Assembly (NCBI RefSeq): GCF_021864465.1
Contig: NZ_JAKKUV010000002.1
Location: forward strand, 186,001-250,000
Origin: Hyphobacterium sp. SN044
GTDB lineage: Bacteria; Pseudomonadota; Alphaproteobacteria; Caulobacterales; Maricaulaceae
Direction: 5' to 3'
DNA: 64,000 nt
This document shows, one piece after another, positions 17,190-26,124 of this stretch. Under the pieces are notes generated by a model. The model ran no database searches, was not told the origin of the DNA, and saw only the letters and a program-made list of their open reading frames with translations. Made by a program: the position numbers and the translations under genes. How positions within the stretch are numbered: the first letter of the stretch is position 1; every line of letters starts with the position of its first letter.

Positions 17190-18167
17190 TTGAACGAGTT
17201 CGGCTTCATCCGGGACAGGCTGGCGGCGTTGAGCCGCGGTTTCCCGGGTGCGCTGGACCTGAAGGACGATGCGGCGCTTCTGTCGTGCGGACCGGACGAG
17301 GAGATCGTCCTGACCCAGGACATGCTCGTCGCCGGCGTACATTTCCTCGACACCGACCCGGCCCACCTCGTGGCGCGCAAGGCGCTCAGGGTGAACCTGT
17401 CCGATCTCGCCGCGATGGGCGCAATGCCGGTCGCTGTCATGGCGTCCGTGGCCTGGCCGCGCGACGGCGGCGAGGCGCTGCGCGAGGACTGGGTGCGGGG
17501 GCTGGCCGAGGACCTGAACGGCGCGGAACTGCCGCTGATCGGCGGCGACACCACTGTCACGCCCGGCCCGTGGACGATGACGATCACGGCGATCGGCAAG
17601 ACGCCGAAGGGCCAGGCCCTGACACGGTCCGGCGCGAAGCCGGGCGACCTGATCTGCGTGACCGGCACGATCGGCGATGCCGGTCTGGGCCTCAGACTCC
17701 TGCAGGGCGAATTCGATCTGTCTGACGAGGCGCGGGACTACGTCGCGACGCGCTACCGGGTGCCGGCGCCGCGGCTCGAATTGGGGCTGTCGCTGCGGGG
17801 CAAGGCGACGGCCTGCATCGACGTGTCGGACGGGCTTCTGGCCGATGCCGGACATATCGCGGCGGCGAGCGGTGTGGGACTGACGCTCAATCTCGGGGAT
17901 TTGCCGCGCTCCGATGCGACGGCGGAATGGCTTGGTGACCAGGGTGATCTCGATGCGGCTCTGATCACGCTCGCCAGCGCGGGCGATGACTACGAGCTGC
18001 TCTTCACCCTGCCACCGGACGCGTTCGACGCGGCCTATATGGCGGCGCTGCAGTCGGGGGTGCGGCTGACGCAGATCGGCGAGGTCACCGAGGGCGAGGG
18101 CGTGACGGCGCTCGGCATGACCGGCGAGACGCTTTCAATCGAATCGGCCGGCTTCACCCATTTTTGA
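17190..18167 (+). CDS. thiL: thiamine-monophosphate kinase
   Basis: A 325-residue ATP-dependent kinase making thiamine diphosphate. The N-terminal NEFGFIRDRLA and DDAALL (metal/ATP site), TQDMLVAGVHF, ARKALRVNLSDLAAMGA and GGDTTVTPG are family hallmarks; ACIDVSDGLLADAGHIA and AGDDYELLF lie in the C-terminal half. The start is TTG 17190 immediately after the nusB stop. It closes the riboflavin/nusB operon; no clear terminator follows. Confidence 0.94.
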   Translation: MNEFGFIRDRLAALSRGFPGALDLKDDAALLSCGPDEEIVLTQDMLVAGVHFLDTDPAHLVARKALRVNLSDLAAMGAMPVAVMASVAWPRDGGEALREDWVRGLAEDLNGAELPLIGGDTTVTPGPWTMTITAIGKTPKGQALTRSGAKPGDLICVTGTIGDAGLGLRLLQGEFDLSDEARDYVATRYRVPAPRLELGLSLRGKATACIDVSDGLLADAGHIAAASGVGLTLNLGDLPRSDATAEWLGDQGDLDAALITLASAGDDYELLFTLPPDAFDAAYMAALQSGVRLTQIGEVTEGEGVTALGMTGETLSIESAGFTHF

Positions 18168-18205
18168 CCCCTTCATGCCTATGCTGCGCGCGGATGGAGG
18201 TGTTC

Positions 18206-18808
18206 ATGCGCGTTTCGGTTATTGCATTGGCATTCGCTTCGGCAGTTTGTCTGTCTGCACCGGCCGTGGCCGGCGGCGGGGGAGGCGGTGGCGGCGGATC
18301 CGGTTCGGGCTCGAGCGCGGGTAACCGCATCCAGGCAAGCTTCACCATCGGTGAAGACGGCACGATCTCGACCGGTTCGGGCAATTCCGGTGGTCATGGC
18401 GCCCCGGCCGATGACGGGCATGGCGCTCCTGCCGACGATGGCCCTGGCGCGCCGTCGGGCGGGCATGGCGGTGAGGTTTCGAACGACAATCCGCGCATGA
18501 TCGCCTTGCCCACGCTGGTCGTTCCACTCAGCCGCGACAATCACCTGACCGGATATGGCTTCGTGACGCTGCGCTTCGTCGTGGCCAGCGGGTTCGACCA
18601 TTGGGACATTCGTGAGCACGCCCATTTCGCGCTCGACCGTCTGATCCGGGCCAGCCACCGCAACTCGATCGCGACCGCCGACGGTCTCAATATCGATCCG
18701 GTTCGCGCCGAAGAAGTCTGGCGCGAGGCGCTGGCGGAAGAATTCGGCGAGGGCGTGGTCGACACGCTGAGCTTCGAAGTGCCGGACATCCGCCGTATCG
18801 GGCGGTAG
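18206..18808 (+). CDS. secreted glycine-rich protein of unknown function
   Basis: A 200-residue exported protein. A signal peptide (RVSVIALAFASAVCLSAPAVAG) is followed by an almost pure Gly/Ser stretch, then a repeated acidic element (GHGAPADDGHGAPADDG) and, from about residue 95, a folded-looking domain with PLSRDNHLTGYGFVTLRFVV, FDHWDIREHAHFALDRLIRASHRNS and EVWREALAEEFGEGVVDTLSFE. I do not recognise the domain. ATG 18206 is chosen for its GGAGG with a 5-base spacer and because the signal peptide starts there. It stands alone between thiL and hppA. Confidence 0.75.
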   Translation: MRVSVIALAFASAVCLSAPAVAGGGGGGGGGSGSGSSAGNRIQASFTIGEDGTISTGSGNSGGHGAPADDGHGAPADDGPGAPSGGHGGEVSNDNPRMIALPTLVVPLSRDNHLTGYGFVTLRFVVASGFDHWDIREHAHFALDRLIRASHRNSIATADGLNIDPVRAEEVWREALAEEFGEGVVDTLSFEVPDIRRIGR

Positions 18809-18987
18809 AAATTCCCGCAACTGACATTCCCCGAGCGGCCCGCCACGCCTTTTGTTGCGTGCTCCAAGGCCTTCGGCCATATTCCGGCCCTCTTTGGGAG
18901 GGGGTGCACTGATTCACATGTCGGTGCAGGACCGGGGAGGTGCCCTCTCTCATTCCTGAAGAACGAGCGGGGAGCATAGCTCAGGAC

Positions 18988-21150
18988 ATGACACTCATTC
19001 TGGTAATCGTCGCCGGACTGCTGGCCGTTGTTTACGGCATCTGGCAGAGCCGCGCGATCCTGTCGGCGAGCGCCGGCAACGACAAGATGAAAGAGATCGC
19101 CGCGGCGATCCAGGAAGGCGCCAACGCCTATCTGAAGCGCCAGTACATGACGATCGGCATCGTGGGTGCCGTGATCTTCGTCATCGTCTTCCTGCTTCTG
19201 GGCTGGCAGGTGGCACTCGGCTTCCTGATCGGTGCGGTGCTGTCCGGCGCGGCCGGCTTCATCGGCATGCTGATCTCAGTGCGCGCCAATGTCCGCACGA
19301 CCGAGGCGGCCTCGAAGTCGCTGGCCGGCGGCCTGTCGATGGCGTTCCGGTCCGGTGCCGTCACGGGCATGCTCGTGGCCGGTCTCGCGCTTCTGGGCGT
19401 CGCGGTCTACTACTATCTCCTGACCAATGTGCTGCCGGTTCCGACCGAGCGCACGGTGATCGACGCGCTCGTCGCCCTCGGCTTCGGTGCCTCGCTGATC
19501 TCCATCTTCGCCCGTCTCGGCGGCGGCATCTTCACCAAGGGTGCGGATGTCGGCGGCGACATGGTCGGCAAGGTGGAAGCCGGCATCCCGGAAGACGATC
19601 CCCGCAATGCCGCGACCATCGCGGACAATGTCGGCGACAATGTCGGCGACTGCGCCGGCATGGCGGCCGACCTGTTCGAAACCTATGCCGTGACCATCGT
19701 CGCGACGATGGTGCTGGCCTCGATCTTCTTCACCGGTGGTGAGGCGACGGCGATGATGCTGCTGCCGCTGGCGATCGGCGGGGTCTGCATCGTGACCTCG
19801 ATCATCGGCACCTTCTTCGTGAAGCTCGGCAAGTCGAACAACATCATGAATGCCCTCTACAAGGGCTTCGTGGTCTCGGCGGTGCTGTCGCTGTTCGCGA
19901 TCGGCGGGCTGATCTATCAGACGGTCGGCTTCGACACCGTGTTCACGACCGGTGCCGGTCTCGAAATCACCGGCATGGAACTCTTCCTGTGCGGCGTGAT
20001 CGGTCTGGTCGTCACCGGCCTGATCATCTGGATCACCGAATACTATACCGGCGTCAGCGCGCGTCCGGTCCGTTCGGTGGCCCAGGCCTCTGTCTCCGGT
20101 CACGGCACGAACGTGATCCAGGGTCTGGCCGTGTCGCTCGAAGCGACCGCGCTGCCGGCGCTCGTGATCATCGCGGGCATCATCACCACCTATGTGCTGG
20201 CAGGCCTGTTCGGCATCGCCATCGCGGTGACGACGATGCTGGCGCTGGCGGGCATGGTCGTCGCGCTCGACGCCTTTGGTCCGGTCACCGACAATGCCGG
20301 CGGCATCGCCGAAATGGCGGGTCTGCCGGAAGAGGTCCGGAACACGACCGACGCGCTCGACGCGGTGGGCAACACCACGAAGGCCGTCACCAAGGGCTAT
20401 GCCATCGGTTCGGCGGGCCTCGGCGCGCTGGTGCTGTTCGCAGCCTATACGGCCGATATCGAGCACTTCATCGACACGGCGGCCGCCGGAAGCTTCTTCT
20501 CCGGCCTGACCTATGGCGGCACGGAAGTCGCGGCGAATGTCGTGAACTTCTCGCTGTCCAACCCGTATGTCGTCGTCGGCCTTCTGTTCGGCGGTCTTCT
20601 GCCCTTTCTGTTCGGCGGCATGTCGATGATGGCGGTGGGCCGCGCGGCCCAGTCGGTCGTGGTCGAGGTGCGCCGTCAGTTCCGCGAAATCCCGGGCATC
20701 ATGGATTTCACGGCCAAGCCTGACTACGGCAAGGCGGTGGACCTGCTGACCAAGGCAGCGATCCGGGAAATGATCGTTCCGTCGCTGTTGCCGGTGCTGT
20801 CGCCGATCGTGCTGTTCGTCGTGATCATGCTGATCGCTGGCGTCGGCCCGGCCCTGTCGGCCGTCGGCGCGATGCTGCTCGGCGTGATCGTCACCGGCCT
20901 GTTCGTCGCCATCTCGATGACGTCGGGCGGCGGTGCCTGGGACAATGCCAAGAAGGCGATCGAGGACGGTTTCACCGACTCCGACGGCGTCCTTCACGAG
21001 AAGGGTTCCGATGCCCACAAGGCGGCGGTGACCGGTGATACGGTCGGCGATCCCTACAAGGATACGGCCGGCCCGGCGGTGAACCCGATGATCAAGATCA
21101 CGAATATCGTGGCCCTGCTCATGCTGGCGGTTCTGGCCAATTTCGCCTGA
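18988..21150 (+). CDS. hppA: membrane-bound proton-pumping pyrophosphatase, K+-independent type
   Basis: A 720-residue protein with about 16 membrane helices that couples pyrophosphate hydrolysis to H+ export. Substrate motifs: [30 protein letters not shown] (first acidic loop), [33 protein letters not shown], and the last loop [11 protein letters not shown] with [18 protein letters not shown]. The determinant GNTTKA has Lys where K+-dependent enzymes have Ala, so K+-independent activity is predicted. I use ATG 18988 (MTLILVIV); earlier in-frame codons are not membrane-like. A strong terminator follows. Confidence 0.96.
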   Translation: MTLILVIVAGLLAVVYGIWQSRAILSASAGNDKMKEIAAAIQEGANAYLKRQYMTIGIVGAVIFVIVFLLLGWQVALGFLIGAVLSGAAGFIGMLISVRANVRTTEAASKSLAGGLSMAFRSGAVTGMLVAGLALLGVAVYYYLLTNVLPVPTERTVIDALVALGFGASLISIFARLGGGIFTKGADVGGDMVGKVEAGIPEDDPRNAATIADNVGDNVGDCAGMAADLFETYAVTIVATMVLASIFFTGGEATAMMLLPLAIGGVCIVTSIIGTFFVKLGKSNNIMNALYKGFVVSAVLSLFAIGGLIYQTVGFDTVFTTGAGLEITGMELFLCGVIGLVVTGLIIWITEYYTGVSARPVRSVAQASVSGHGTNVIQGLAVSLEATALPALVIIAGIITTYVLAGLFGIAIAVTTMLALAGMVVALDAFGPVTDNAGGIAEMAGLPEEVRNTTDALDAVGNTTKAVTKGYAIGSAGLGALVLFAAYTADIEHFIDTAAAGSFFSGLTYGGTEVAANVVNFSLSNPYVVVGLLFGGLLPFLFGGMSMMAVGRAAQSVVVEVRRQFREIPGIMDFTAKPDYGKAVDLLTKAAIREMIVPSLLPVLSPIVLFVVIMLIAGVGPALSAVGAMLLGVIVTGLFVAISMTSGGGAWDNAKKAIEDGFTDSDGVLHEKGSDAHKAAVTGDTVGDPYKDTAGPAVNPMIKITNIVALLMLAVLANFA

Positions 21151-21172
21151 TCCGGCGTCCAGCCGAAACGAG

Positions 21173-21202
21173 AAAGCCCCGGCCTTGCGCCGGGGCTTTT
21201 TT
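21173..21202 (+). terminator. intrinsic terminator after hppA
   Basis: An 11-bp perfect stem (21173-21183 with 21189-21199, AAAGCCCCGGC/GCCGGGGCTTT), loop CTTGC, followed by a T-run to 21202. It lies 23 bases after the hppA stop. Confidence 0.9.
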
Positions 21203-21221
21203 GTTGGCGTCATCGGATGCG

Positions 21222-21256
21222 CAAAAAGAAAAGGCCCCGGGACCATGCCGGGGCCT
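21222..21256 (-). terminator. intrinsic terminator after bamE
   Basis: On the minus strand a 9-bp stem (AGGCCCCGG, 21256-21248, with CCGGGGCCT, 21240-21232) is followed by TTTTCTTTTT. It lies 26 bases past the bamE stop and faces the hppA terminator. Confidence 0.85.
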
Positions 21257-21281
21257 GATCATCCTGAAAGAAACGCTTCGA

Positions 21282-21773
21282 CTAGTCGTCGCGGCGGGGA
21301 CCGCCAGCGCCGCCCGGCAGGTTCTCTTCGCCCGTGAAGGAGCCGGCCGGCAGACGGCCGATATTGCCGAGGACCTGTTCCAGGAAGGTCAGCTCGCGGC
21401 CGCGGGTCGGGGTTTCGCGGCGTACCAGATTGACCCGGCGGCCATCGTCCAGACCGTATTCCTCGACCGCCGTCACCATGCCGGCATCATCGAACTCGAC
21501 GGCCAGGATACGGCGCTCGCGCGTTTGCGGCAGCTGATAGGCCAGCGTCTCGCGCGTGGTGGAGATGTAATACCAGGTGTCGTCCTCGAAGACGCCGACG
21601 GTGGACGGGTTGCCGAGACGCGACAACAGGCTCGACTGGGTGTCCTGACCGGGCGTGATGACCGGCGTTTCGCCATTCACATAGGCATAGCCATGGTTGC
21701 GAAGCGTCGGCGTGCAGGCGGCGAGACCGGCGGCACACAAGGCGATCGCGGCGGCAAAACGGGTACGGGTCAT
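21282..21773 (-). CDS. bamE: outer membrane protein assembly factor BamE (SmpA/OmlA lipoprotein)
   Basis: A 163-residue lipoprotein. The signal ends in the lipobox LAAC (Cys20), followed by the SmpA/OmlA domain: VITPGQDTQSSLLSRLGNPSTVG, then DDTWYYISTTRETLAY and VEFDDAGMVTAVEEYGL. BamE stabilises the BAM complex that inserts beta-barrels in the outer membrane. The C-terminal ~45 residues form a polar Gly/Arg tail (NLPGGAGGPRRDD). It is divergent from the bc1 chaperone gene, the usual alphaproteobacterial arrangement, and has its own terminator. Confidence 0.93.
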   Translation of the reverse strand: MTRTRFAAAIALCAAGLAACTPTLRNHGYAYVNGETPVITPGQDTQSSLLSRLGNPSTVGVFEDDTWYYISTTRETLAYQLPQTRERRILAVEFDDAGMVTAVEEYGLDDGRRVNLVRRETPTRGRELTFLEQVLGNIGRLPAGSFTGEENLPGGAGGPRRDD

Positions 21774-21873
21774 ACGAACTTGTCCTGTCTTCGGGGCACG
21801 CGGTGTGTCCGCGCGTTGACCTAGCCGGGCGCGACCTTAGCTTCAAGTCCCGCGATTGAGGAGAGGGGGCTGC

Positions 21874-22422
21874 ATGTTCGGCTCACTGAAACGCCGGAAG
21901 GCCCAGAAGGAACGCGCCGAGGCGCTGTATTGGGCCTGTGTCGAACAGGCGAGAACGCCCGCTTTCTATACCGACTTCGGTGTTCCCGACACGCTCGACG
22001 GCCGGTTCGAACTGATCACGCTGCATGCCGGCCTGCTGATCCGCCGGCTCAATGCGGAGGGCGAGACCGGCAAGGCCGTGGCGCAGGACGTGTTCGACGC
22101 CATGTTCCGCGAGCTTGATTCGGCCTTGCGCGAGATGGCGGTCGGCGACATGAGCGTCGGCAAGAAGATCAAGGCGATGGGCGAAGCCTTCTACGGCCGC
22201 ATGAAGGCCTATGATGACGGGCTGAGCGCCGGCGACCCGCGCCAGCTGGACGCGGCCTTCGCGCGCAATCTGCTGGGCGAGGATGTCAGCGAGGCCGAGG
22301 CCCGGCCGCTGTCGGACTATGCCATCGCCGTGCAGGCCTCATTGGCGGGTCAGGACGGCGAGACATTGATGTTTGGAGGACGTCCCCAGTTCGCTGCCGT
22401 TCCGGTGCGGGCGGGCGCTTGA
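21874..22422 (+). CDS. ubiquinol-cytochrome c chaperone (Cbp3/UQCC1 family)
   Basis: A 182-residue protein of the Cbp3 family. Family features: ERAEALYWACVEQARTPAFYTDFGVPDTLDGRFELITLHAGLLIRRL near the N-terminus and MFRELDSALREMAVGDMSVGKKIKAMGEAFYGRMKAYD in the middle. In mitochondria Cbp3 escorts newly made cytochrome b into the bc1 complex; a matching assembly role is expected at the bacterial inner membrane. ATG 21874 is preceded by a purine-rich GGAGAGGGGG. It is followed by plsX with no intervening DUF177 gene, which many relatives have here. Confidence 0.9.
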   Translation: MFGSLKRRKAQKERAEALYWACVEQARTPAFYTDFGVPDTLDGRFELITLHAGLLIRRLNAEGETGKAVAQDVFDAMFRELDSALREMAVGDMSVGKKIKAMGEAFYGRMKAYDDGLSAGDPRQLDAAFARNLLGEDVSEAEARPLSDYAIAVQASLAGQDGETLMFGGRPQFAAVPVRAGA

Positions 22423-22501
22423 ATCCGGTCTCTCTTCGGCTAAGGTCCGCGCGACGCCGGGGCCGATGCCTCGCCACACCGTCAACAGCCGGACCTTCCC
22501 T

Positions 22502-23569
22502 ATGAGCCAGCCTCTAATCGTATCCGTGGATGCCATGGGCGGCGATCATGGGCCGGGTATTGCCATCGAAGCCGTCGACATCGCGCTGAAGAAGCGTCCG
22601 GGCGTTAACGCCCGCTTCCTCGTGCATGGCGACGAGGCGCAGCTGAAACCCTTCCTGGACAAAGTGAGCGACCGCGCCCGTGCCGCGATCGAGATCCGCC
22701 ACACCGACAGTGTCGTGCGCATGACCGACAAGCCGAGCGAGGCGGTCCGCCGGGCGCGCGGTTCATCGATGTGGAATGCCATCATGGCGGTGCGCGACGG
22801 CGAGGCGAGCATCGCCGTCTCCTGCGGCAATACCGGCGCGCTGATGGCAATCTCCAAAGTTGTCCTGCGGATGAAGAAGGGCGTGCATCGCCCGGCGATC
22901 GCGGCCAGCTGGCCGACGGTGCGCGGACATACCGTCGTGCTCGACGTCGGCGCGAACGTGGAATGCGGACCCGCGCAGCTCGTCGAGTTCGCAATCATGG
23001 GAGAGGCCTTTCACCGCGCCGTCCACGGTTCGACCGAACCGACGGTGGGTCTCCTCAATGTCGGCCAGGAAGAGCTCAAGGGAAATGATACCGTGCGCGA
23101 GGCCGACCGGCTGGTGCGCGCCGCCAATCTCGATCTCAACTATCAGGGTTTCGTCGAAGGCGACGATATCTCGCTCGGCCGCACCGATGTCGTCGTAACC
23201 GACGGATTCAGTGGCAATATCGCCCTCAAGACGGCTGAAGGCACGGCAAAGCTCGTCGCGGCCTGGATGCGGGAATCCTTCACCAGTTCGATGCTGGCCA
23301 AGCTGGGCGCGGCCTACATGAATGCTGTCGGAGCGCTCGATCTGCTGCGCGACCGGATGGATCCGCGGAAGATCAATGCCGGCGTCCTCCTGGGCCTCAA
23401 TGGCATGGTGGTTAAGAGTCATGGCGGCGCCGACGAGGTCGGGTTCGCGACGGCACTGTGCACGGGGCTGGACCTCGCGCCCTCGACCTTTACCAGCGAG
23501 ATCGAAAAAAATCTGGCGCGCCTGGCGCGCACCGAAGCCGCCGAAATGGAGGCAGAGCCTCAATCGTGA
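22502..23569 (+). CDS. plsX: phosphate acyltransferase PlsX
   Basis: A 355-residue acyl-ACP:phosphate acyltransferase that makes acyl-phosphate for phospholipid synthesis. Key segments: [13 protein letters not shown] at the N-terminus, [68 protein letters not shown] and the C-terminal [25 protein letters not shown] 22502 begins the conserved N-terminus. The stop overlaps the fabH GTG (GTGA). Confidence 0.96.
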   Translation: MSQPLIVSVDAMGGDHGPGIAIEAVDIALKKRPGVNARFLVHGDEAQLKPFLDKVSDRARAAIEIRHTDSVVRMTDKPSEAVRRARGSSMWNAIMAVRDGEASIAVSCGNTGALMAISKVVLRMKKGVHRPAIAASWPTVRGHTVVLDVGANVECGPAQLVEFAIMGEAFHRAVHGSTEPTVGLLNVGQEELKGNDTVREADRLVRAANLDLNYQGFVEGDDISLGRTDVVVTDGFSGNIALKTAEGTAKLVAAWMRESFTSSMLAKLGAAYMNAVGALDLLRDRMDPRKINAGVLLGLNGMVVKSHGGADEVGFATALCTGLDLAPSTFTSEIEKNLARLARTEAAEMEAEPQS

Positions 23570-24534
23570 CCGAAGTCGTCACCCGCATTGCCGGGTCGGG
23601 CAGTTTCCTGCCCGGCCGGGTGCTCACCAATGACGAACTGGCCGAACGCGTCGACACGAGCGATGCCTGGATCCGTGAGCGGACGGGGATAAGGCAGCGT
23701 CATATCGCGTCCGAGGGTGAGACCACCGCCTCCCTCGGGGAAGCGGCGGCGCGCCGCGCCCTCGACGATGCCGGGCTGACGCCGGCGGATATCGATCTCG
23801 TTGTCGTCGCGACAACCACGCCCGATCTGGTGTTCCCCTCGACGGCGACGCTGATCCAGGCCCGGCTCGGGATGGAGCAGGGCGCGGCCTTTGATATTCA
23901 GGCCGTATGTTCCGGCTTCGTCTATGCGCTCTCGGTCACCGACGCGCTCCTGCGCACCGGTCAGTACAAGCGTGCCTTGCTGATCGGCGCGGAGACGATG
24001 TCGCGCATCCTCAACTGGGATGACCGCGCGACCTGCGTGTTGTTCGGCGACGGGGCCGGAGCCTGGGTGCTCGAAGCGTGCGAAGGTGGCTCGGGAGAGG
24101 GTGTACTGGGCTGTTATCTGCGCAGCGACGGCCGGCTGAAGGACTTGCTGCACACGTCGGGTGGCCCGTCGGCGACGCAGAGTTCCGGTCATCTCATCAT
24201 GCAGGGCAACGCCGTCTTCAAGCATGCTGTCGTCAACATTTCCGAAGCCATGACGACACTTATGGCGAAGCACGGTTTTACCGGCGACGATGTCGACTGG
24301 TTCGTGCCGCACCAGGCCAATCAACGCATTCTGGAGGCCGTGGCCAAGAGACTCGGGATCGCTCCGGGAAAAGTTGTCTCCACGGTGGCCGAACACGGGA
24401 ATACTTCCGCCGCATCCGTGCCTCTGGCGTTTGATGTTGCGGTGAAGGATGGGCGCATCCGGCGCGGTCACCTCTGCCTTCTGGAGGCCCTCGGAGGCGG
24501 GCTTACATGGGGTTCGGCCCTTGTAAGATACTGA
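23566..24534 (+). CDS. fabH: 3-oxoacyl-[ACP] synthase III
   Basis: A 322-residue condensing enzyme that starts fatty acid synthesis from acetyl-CoA and malonyl-ACP. The catalytic triad is visible: Cys in [14 protein letters not shown], His in [13 protein letters not shown], Asn in [13 protein letters not shown]. The N-terminal [17 protein letters not shown] and [13 protein letters not shown] are typical. It starts at GTG 23566 overlapping the plsX stop, so plsX-fabH are coupled. Confidence 0.96.
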   Translation: MTEVVTRIAGSGSFLPGRVLTNDELAERVDTSDAWIRERTGIRQRHIASEGETTASLGEAAARRALDDAGLTPADIDLVVVATTTPDLVFPSTATLIQARLGMEQGAAFDIQAVCSGFVYALSVTDALLRTGQYKRALLIGAETMSRILNWDDRATCVLFGDGAGAWVLEACEGGSGEGVLGCYLRSDGRLKDLLHTSGGPSATQSSGHLIMQGNAVFKHAVVNISEAMTTLMAKHGFTGDDVDWFVPHQANQRILEAVAKRLGIAPGKVVSTVAEHGNTSAASVPLAFDVAVKDGRIRRGHLCLLEALGGGLTWGSALVRY

Positions 24535-24552
24535 TCTTGACCGCATGGTGCG

Positions 24553-24580
24553 TTGACGAGTGCGGGCAGCGAGCGCTAGC
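24553..24580 (+). promoter_or_regulatory. candidate promoter for ihfA-merR
   Basis: TTGACG (24553-24558) and GCTAGC (24575-24580), 16 bases apart, resemble the Caulobacter-type housekeeping promoter (TTGAC...GCTA). It lies 27 bases before the ihfA ATG. This would give ihfA transcription independent of plsX-fabH. Confidence 0.45.
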
Positions 24581-24606
24581 CTGCCTTCTTCTGCCGGGGG
24601 AATGAT

Positions 24607-24915
24607 ATGGCGGGTAAAACCCTGACGCGAGCCGATCTTGCCGAAGCTGTCCACCGGGATGTCGGGCTGACCCGGCAGGAATCGGCGGACATGGTCCAGG
24701 CCGTTTTCCAGACTCTTTCAGATACGCTGGCCGGGGGCGACTCGGTCAAACTCTCGTCCTTCGGGTCGTTCCAGTTGCGCGACAAGACCGGCCGGGTGGG
24801 CCGCAATCCGAAGACGGGCGAGGAAGTTCCGATCGATCCGCGCCGGGTGCTGGTGTTCAAGCCGTCGCAAGTCCTGAAGGACCAGATCGACAAGGCGTTG
24901 TCGAAGAAGAGCTGA
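24607..24915 (+). CDS. ihfA: integration host factor alpha subunit
   Basis: A 102-residue HU/IHF-family DNA-bending protein. [30 protein letters not shown] forms the helical dimer base; [30 protein letters not shown] contains the DNA-wrapping beta arm with the Arg-Asn-Pro-Lys-Thr tip, and the end [14 protein letters not shown] is IHF-alpha-like. Position after fabH and before a MerR regulator is the conserved order in Proteobacteria. Confidence 0.95.
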   Translation: MAGKTLTRADLAEAVHRDVGLTRQESADMVQAVFQTLSDTLAGGDSVKLSSFGSFQLRDKTGRVGRNPKTGEEVPIDPRRVLVFKPSQVLKDQIDKALSKKS

Positions 24916-24919
24916 GCGT

Positions 24920-25357
24920 ATGATCACGGACAAGGGTCCGGACGCCTATCGCACGATCAGCGAGGCGGCCGAGGAACTCGATCTGCCCGCACACGTCCTT
25001 CGTTTCTGGGAAGGCAAGTTTCCGCAATTGCGCCCGGTCAAGCGCGCTGGCGGCCGGCGCTTCTACCGCCCCGGCGACATCGCGCTGCTGCGCGGGCTCA
25101 AAGCGCTGCTCTACGAAGACGGCTACACGATCAAGGGGGCGCAGAAATTCCTGCGCGAGAACGGCGCCGCCTCGGCCACGGCGCGCGGCGAAGAGGGCGT
25201 CCAGCGCCCCGTCCCGAAGCCGATTGCCGAGCAATATGTCCAGCGCCGCGAAGCCGCCGCTGCGACGGGGGATCGTGGCCCGGACATGATTGCGCGGCTT
25301 GAAGCCGCCAAGGCGAAACTCGACGCTGCAATCGCCGCCAGCCGCGCGGCTGGCTAG
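24920..25357 (+). CDS. MerR-family transcriptional regulator
   Basis: A 145-residue regulator with one winged helix-turn-helix at the N-terminus: [30 protein letters not shown], then [36 protein letters not shown]. The C-terminal part is alanine-rich and helical ([23 protein letters not shown]), without the cysteines of metal-sensing MerR proteins. Genes like this regularly follow ihfA; the regulon is unknown. It begins 4 bases after the ihfA stop. Confidence 0.9.
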   Translation: MITDKGPDAYRTISEAAEELDLPAHVLRFWEGKFPQLRPVKRAGGRRFYRPGDIALLRGLKALLYEDGYTIKGAQKFLRENGAASATARGEEGVQRPVPKPIAEQYVQRREAAAATGDRGPDMIARLEAAKAKLDAAIAASRAAG

Positions 25358-25437
25358 GTGCCGTCAAGCATGGTTGCGGGCGTCGGCGAGCGCCCCTATA
25401 AGCGGCTTCCCCAACGGCGCGGTCGCGCCGGAAATGT

Positions 25438-25514
25438 CGGAGCGTAGCGCAGCCCGGTAGCGCACTTGTCTGGGGGACAAGGGGTCGTGGGTTCGAATCC
25501 CGCCGCTCCGACCA
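25438..25514 (+). tRNA. tRNA-Pro (anticodon GGG)
   Basis: A complete cloverleaf of 77 bases including encoded CCA. Acceptor stem CGGAGCG/CGCTCCG, D-arm region TAGCGCAGCCCGGTAGCGC, anticodon stem CTTGT/ACAAG around loop CTGGGGG (anticodon GGG), T-loop GTTCGAATC. A possible promoter precedes it (TTGCGG at 25374-25379, CCTATAAG at 25395-25402). The next gene on the other strand ends one base after the CCA. Confidence 0.97.
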
Positions 25515-25515
25515 T

Positions 25516-26052
25516 TTACCCTTCAATCGCGAGTTTTCGGTGCGCGGCTGCGATGCGGCCGGATGCCAGCATCAGCATGAGCGCGGCGAAGGTGAAGAAC
25601 CAGATGCCCGGCTGTTCGCCGAGGCTCGAAAGCCCGCCGCGTCCGATCGTGAAGACAAAGAGGGCGGCGATCAGCACGTCCATCATCGTCCACTTGCCCA
25701 GCATCTCGATCCAGTAAACCGCTCGGTGCGAAACGAGACGCGCCGGTGCGGCATGGAGCCAGGTCAACGCGAACAGTTTCGCGACCGGGAAGATCATCGA
25801 GAAGACGATGACCGTTGCGGCAAGGAGGTAGCTGCGGCCATCGACGAGGGACTGCGCCACGTCGAACAGGGAATAGGCTTCGCGGAAAAAGACGAGCCGC
25901 TGTGCTTCCAGCATGGGCAGCCAGATGCCGAGCGGGAGCGTGATCGCGGCCAGGATCAGCGCGGCACGGGCAAGTGCCCCGCCGGCCCCGTGGGGGTCAC
26001 GCTGTGCTACCGCCGAATGGGAGGGAATCTCCGCCTGAATCGTCCTGTCCAT
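25516..26052 (-). CDS. PqiA-like (paraquat-inducible protein A family) membrane protein
   Basis: A 178-residue inner-membrane protein with about four helices. After a polar N-terminus, ALILAAITLPLGIWLPMLEAQRLVFF leads into the PqiA-type periplasmic turn AYSLFDVAQSLVDGRSYLLAATVIVFSMIFPVAKLFALTW and then YWIEMLGKWTMMDVLIAALFVF, which is the family's most conserved stretch. PqiA proteins work with MCE-domain proteins in envelope lipid transport; no pqiB-type partner is nearby. It lies 72 bases downstream of the GTPase gene on the same strand and ends one base from the tRNA-Pro gene. Confidence 0.82.
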   Translation of the reverse strand: MDRTIQAEIPSHSAVAQRDPHGAGGALARAALILAAITLPLGIWLPMLEAQRLVFFREAYSLFDVAQSLVDGRSYLLAATVIVFSMIFPVAKLFALTWLHAAPARLVSHRAVYWIEMLGKWTMMDVLIAALFVFTIGRGGLSSLGEQPGIWFFTFAALMLMLASGRIAAAHRKLAIEG

Positions 26053-26124
26053 GCTGGGATGGGGCCGTTCAAATCGGGCGATTCATGGGCGAAATTCGCT
26101 CGCGGCGCGAATTTTCGGCGGAGA

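Noticed and set aside
19276-21246. A 656-codon open frame on the minus strand opposite hppA
   Set aside because: It is a shadow of hppA in GC-rich DNA: composition is Arg/His/Asp-rich with no recognisable domain, and the plus-strand protein is unambiguous.
22422-22502. A missing or shortened DUF177 gene between the bc1 chaperone and plsX
   Set aside because: The gap is only 79 bases with no coding frame. The gene often found here in relatives is simply absent from this place; it may be elsewhere, so I do not call a deletion.
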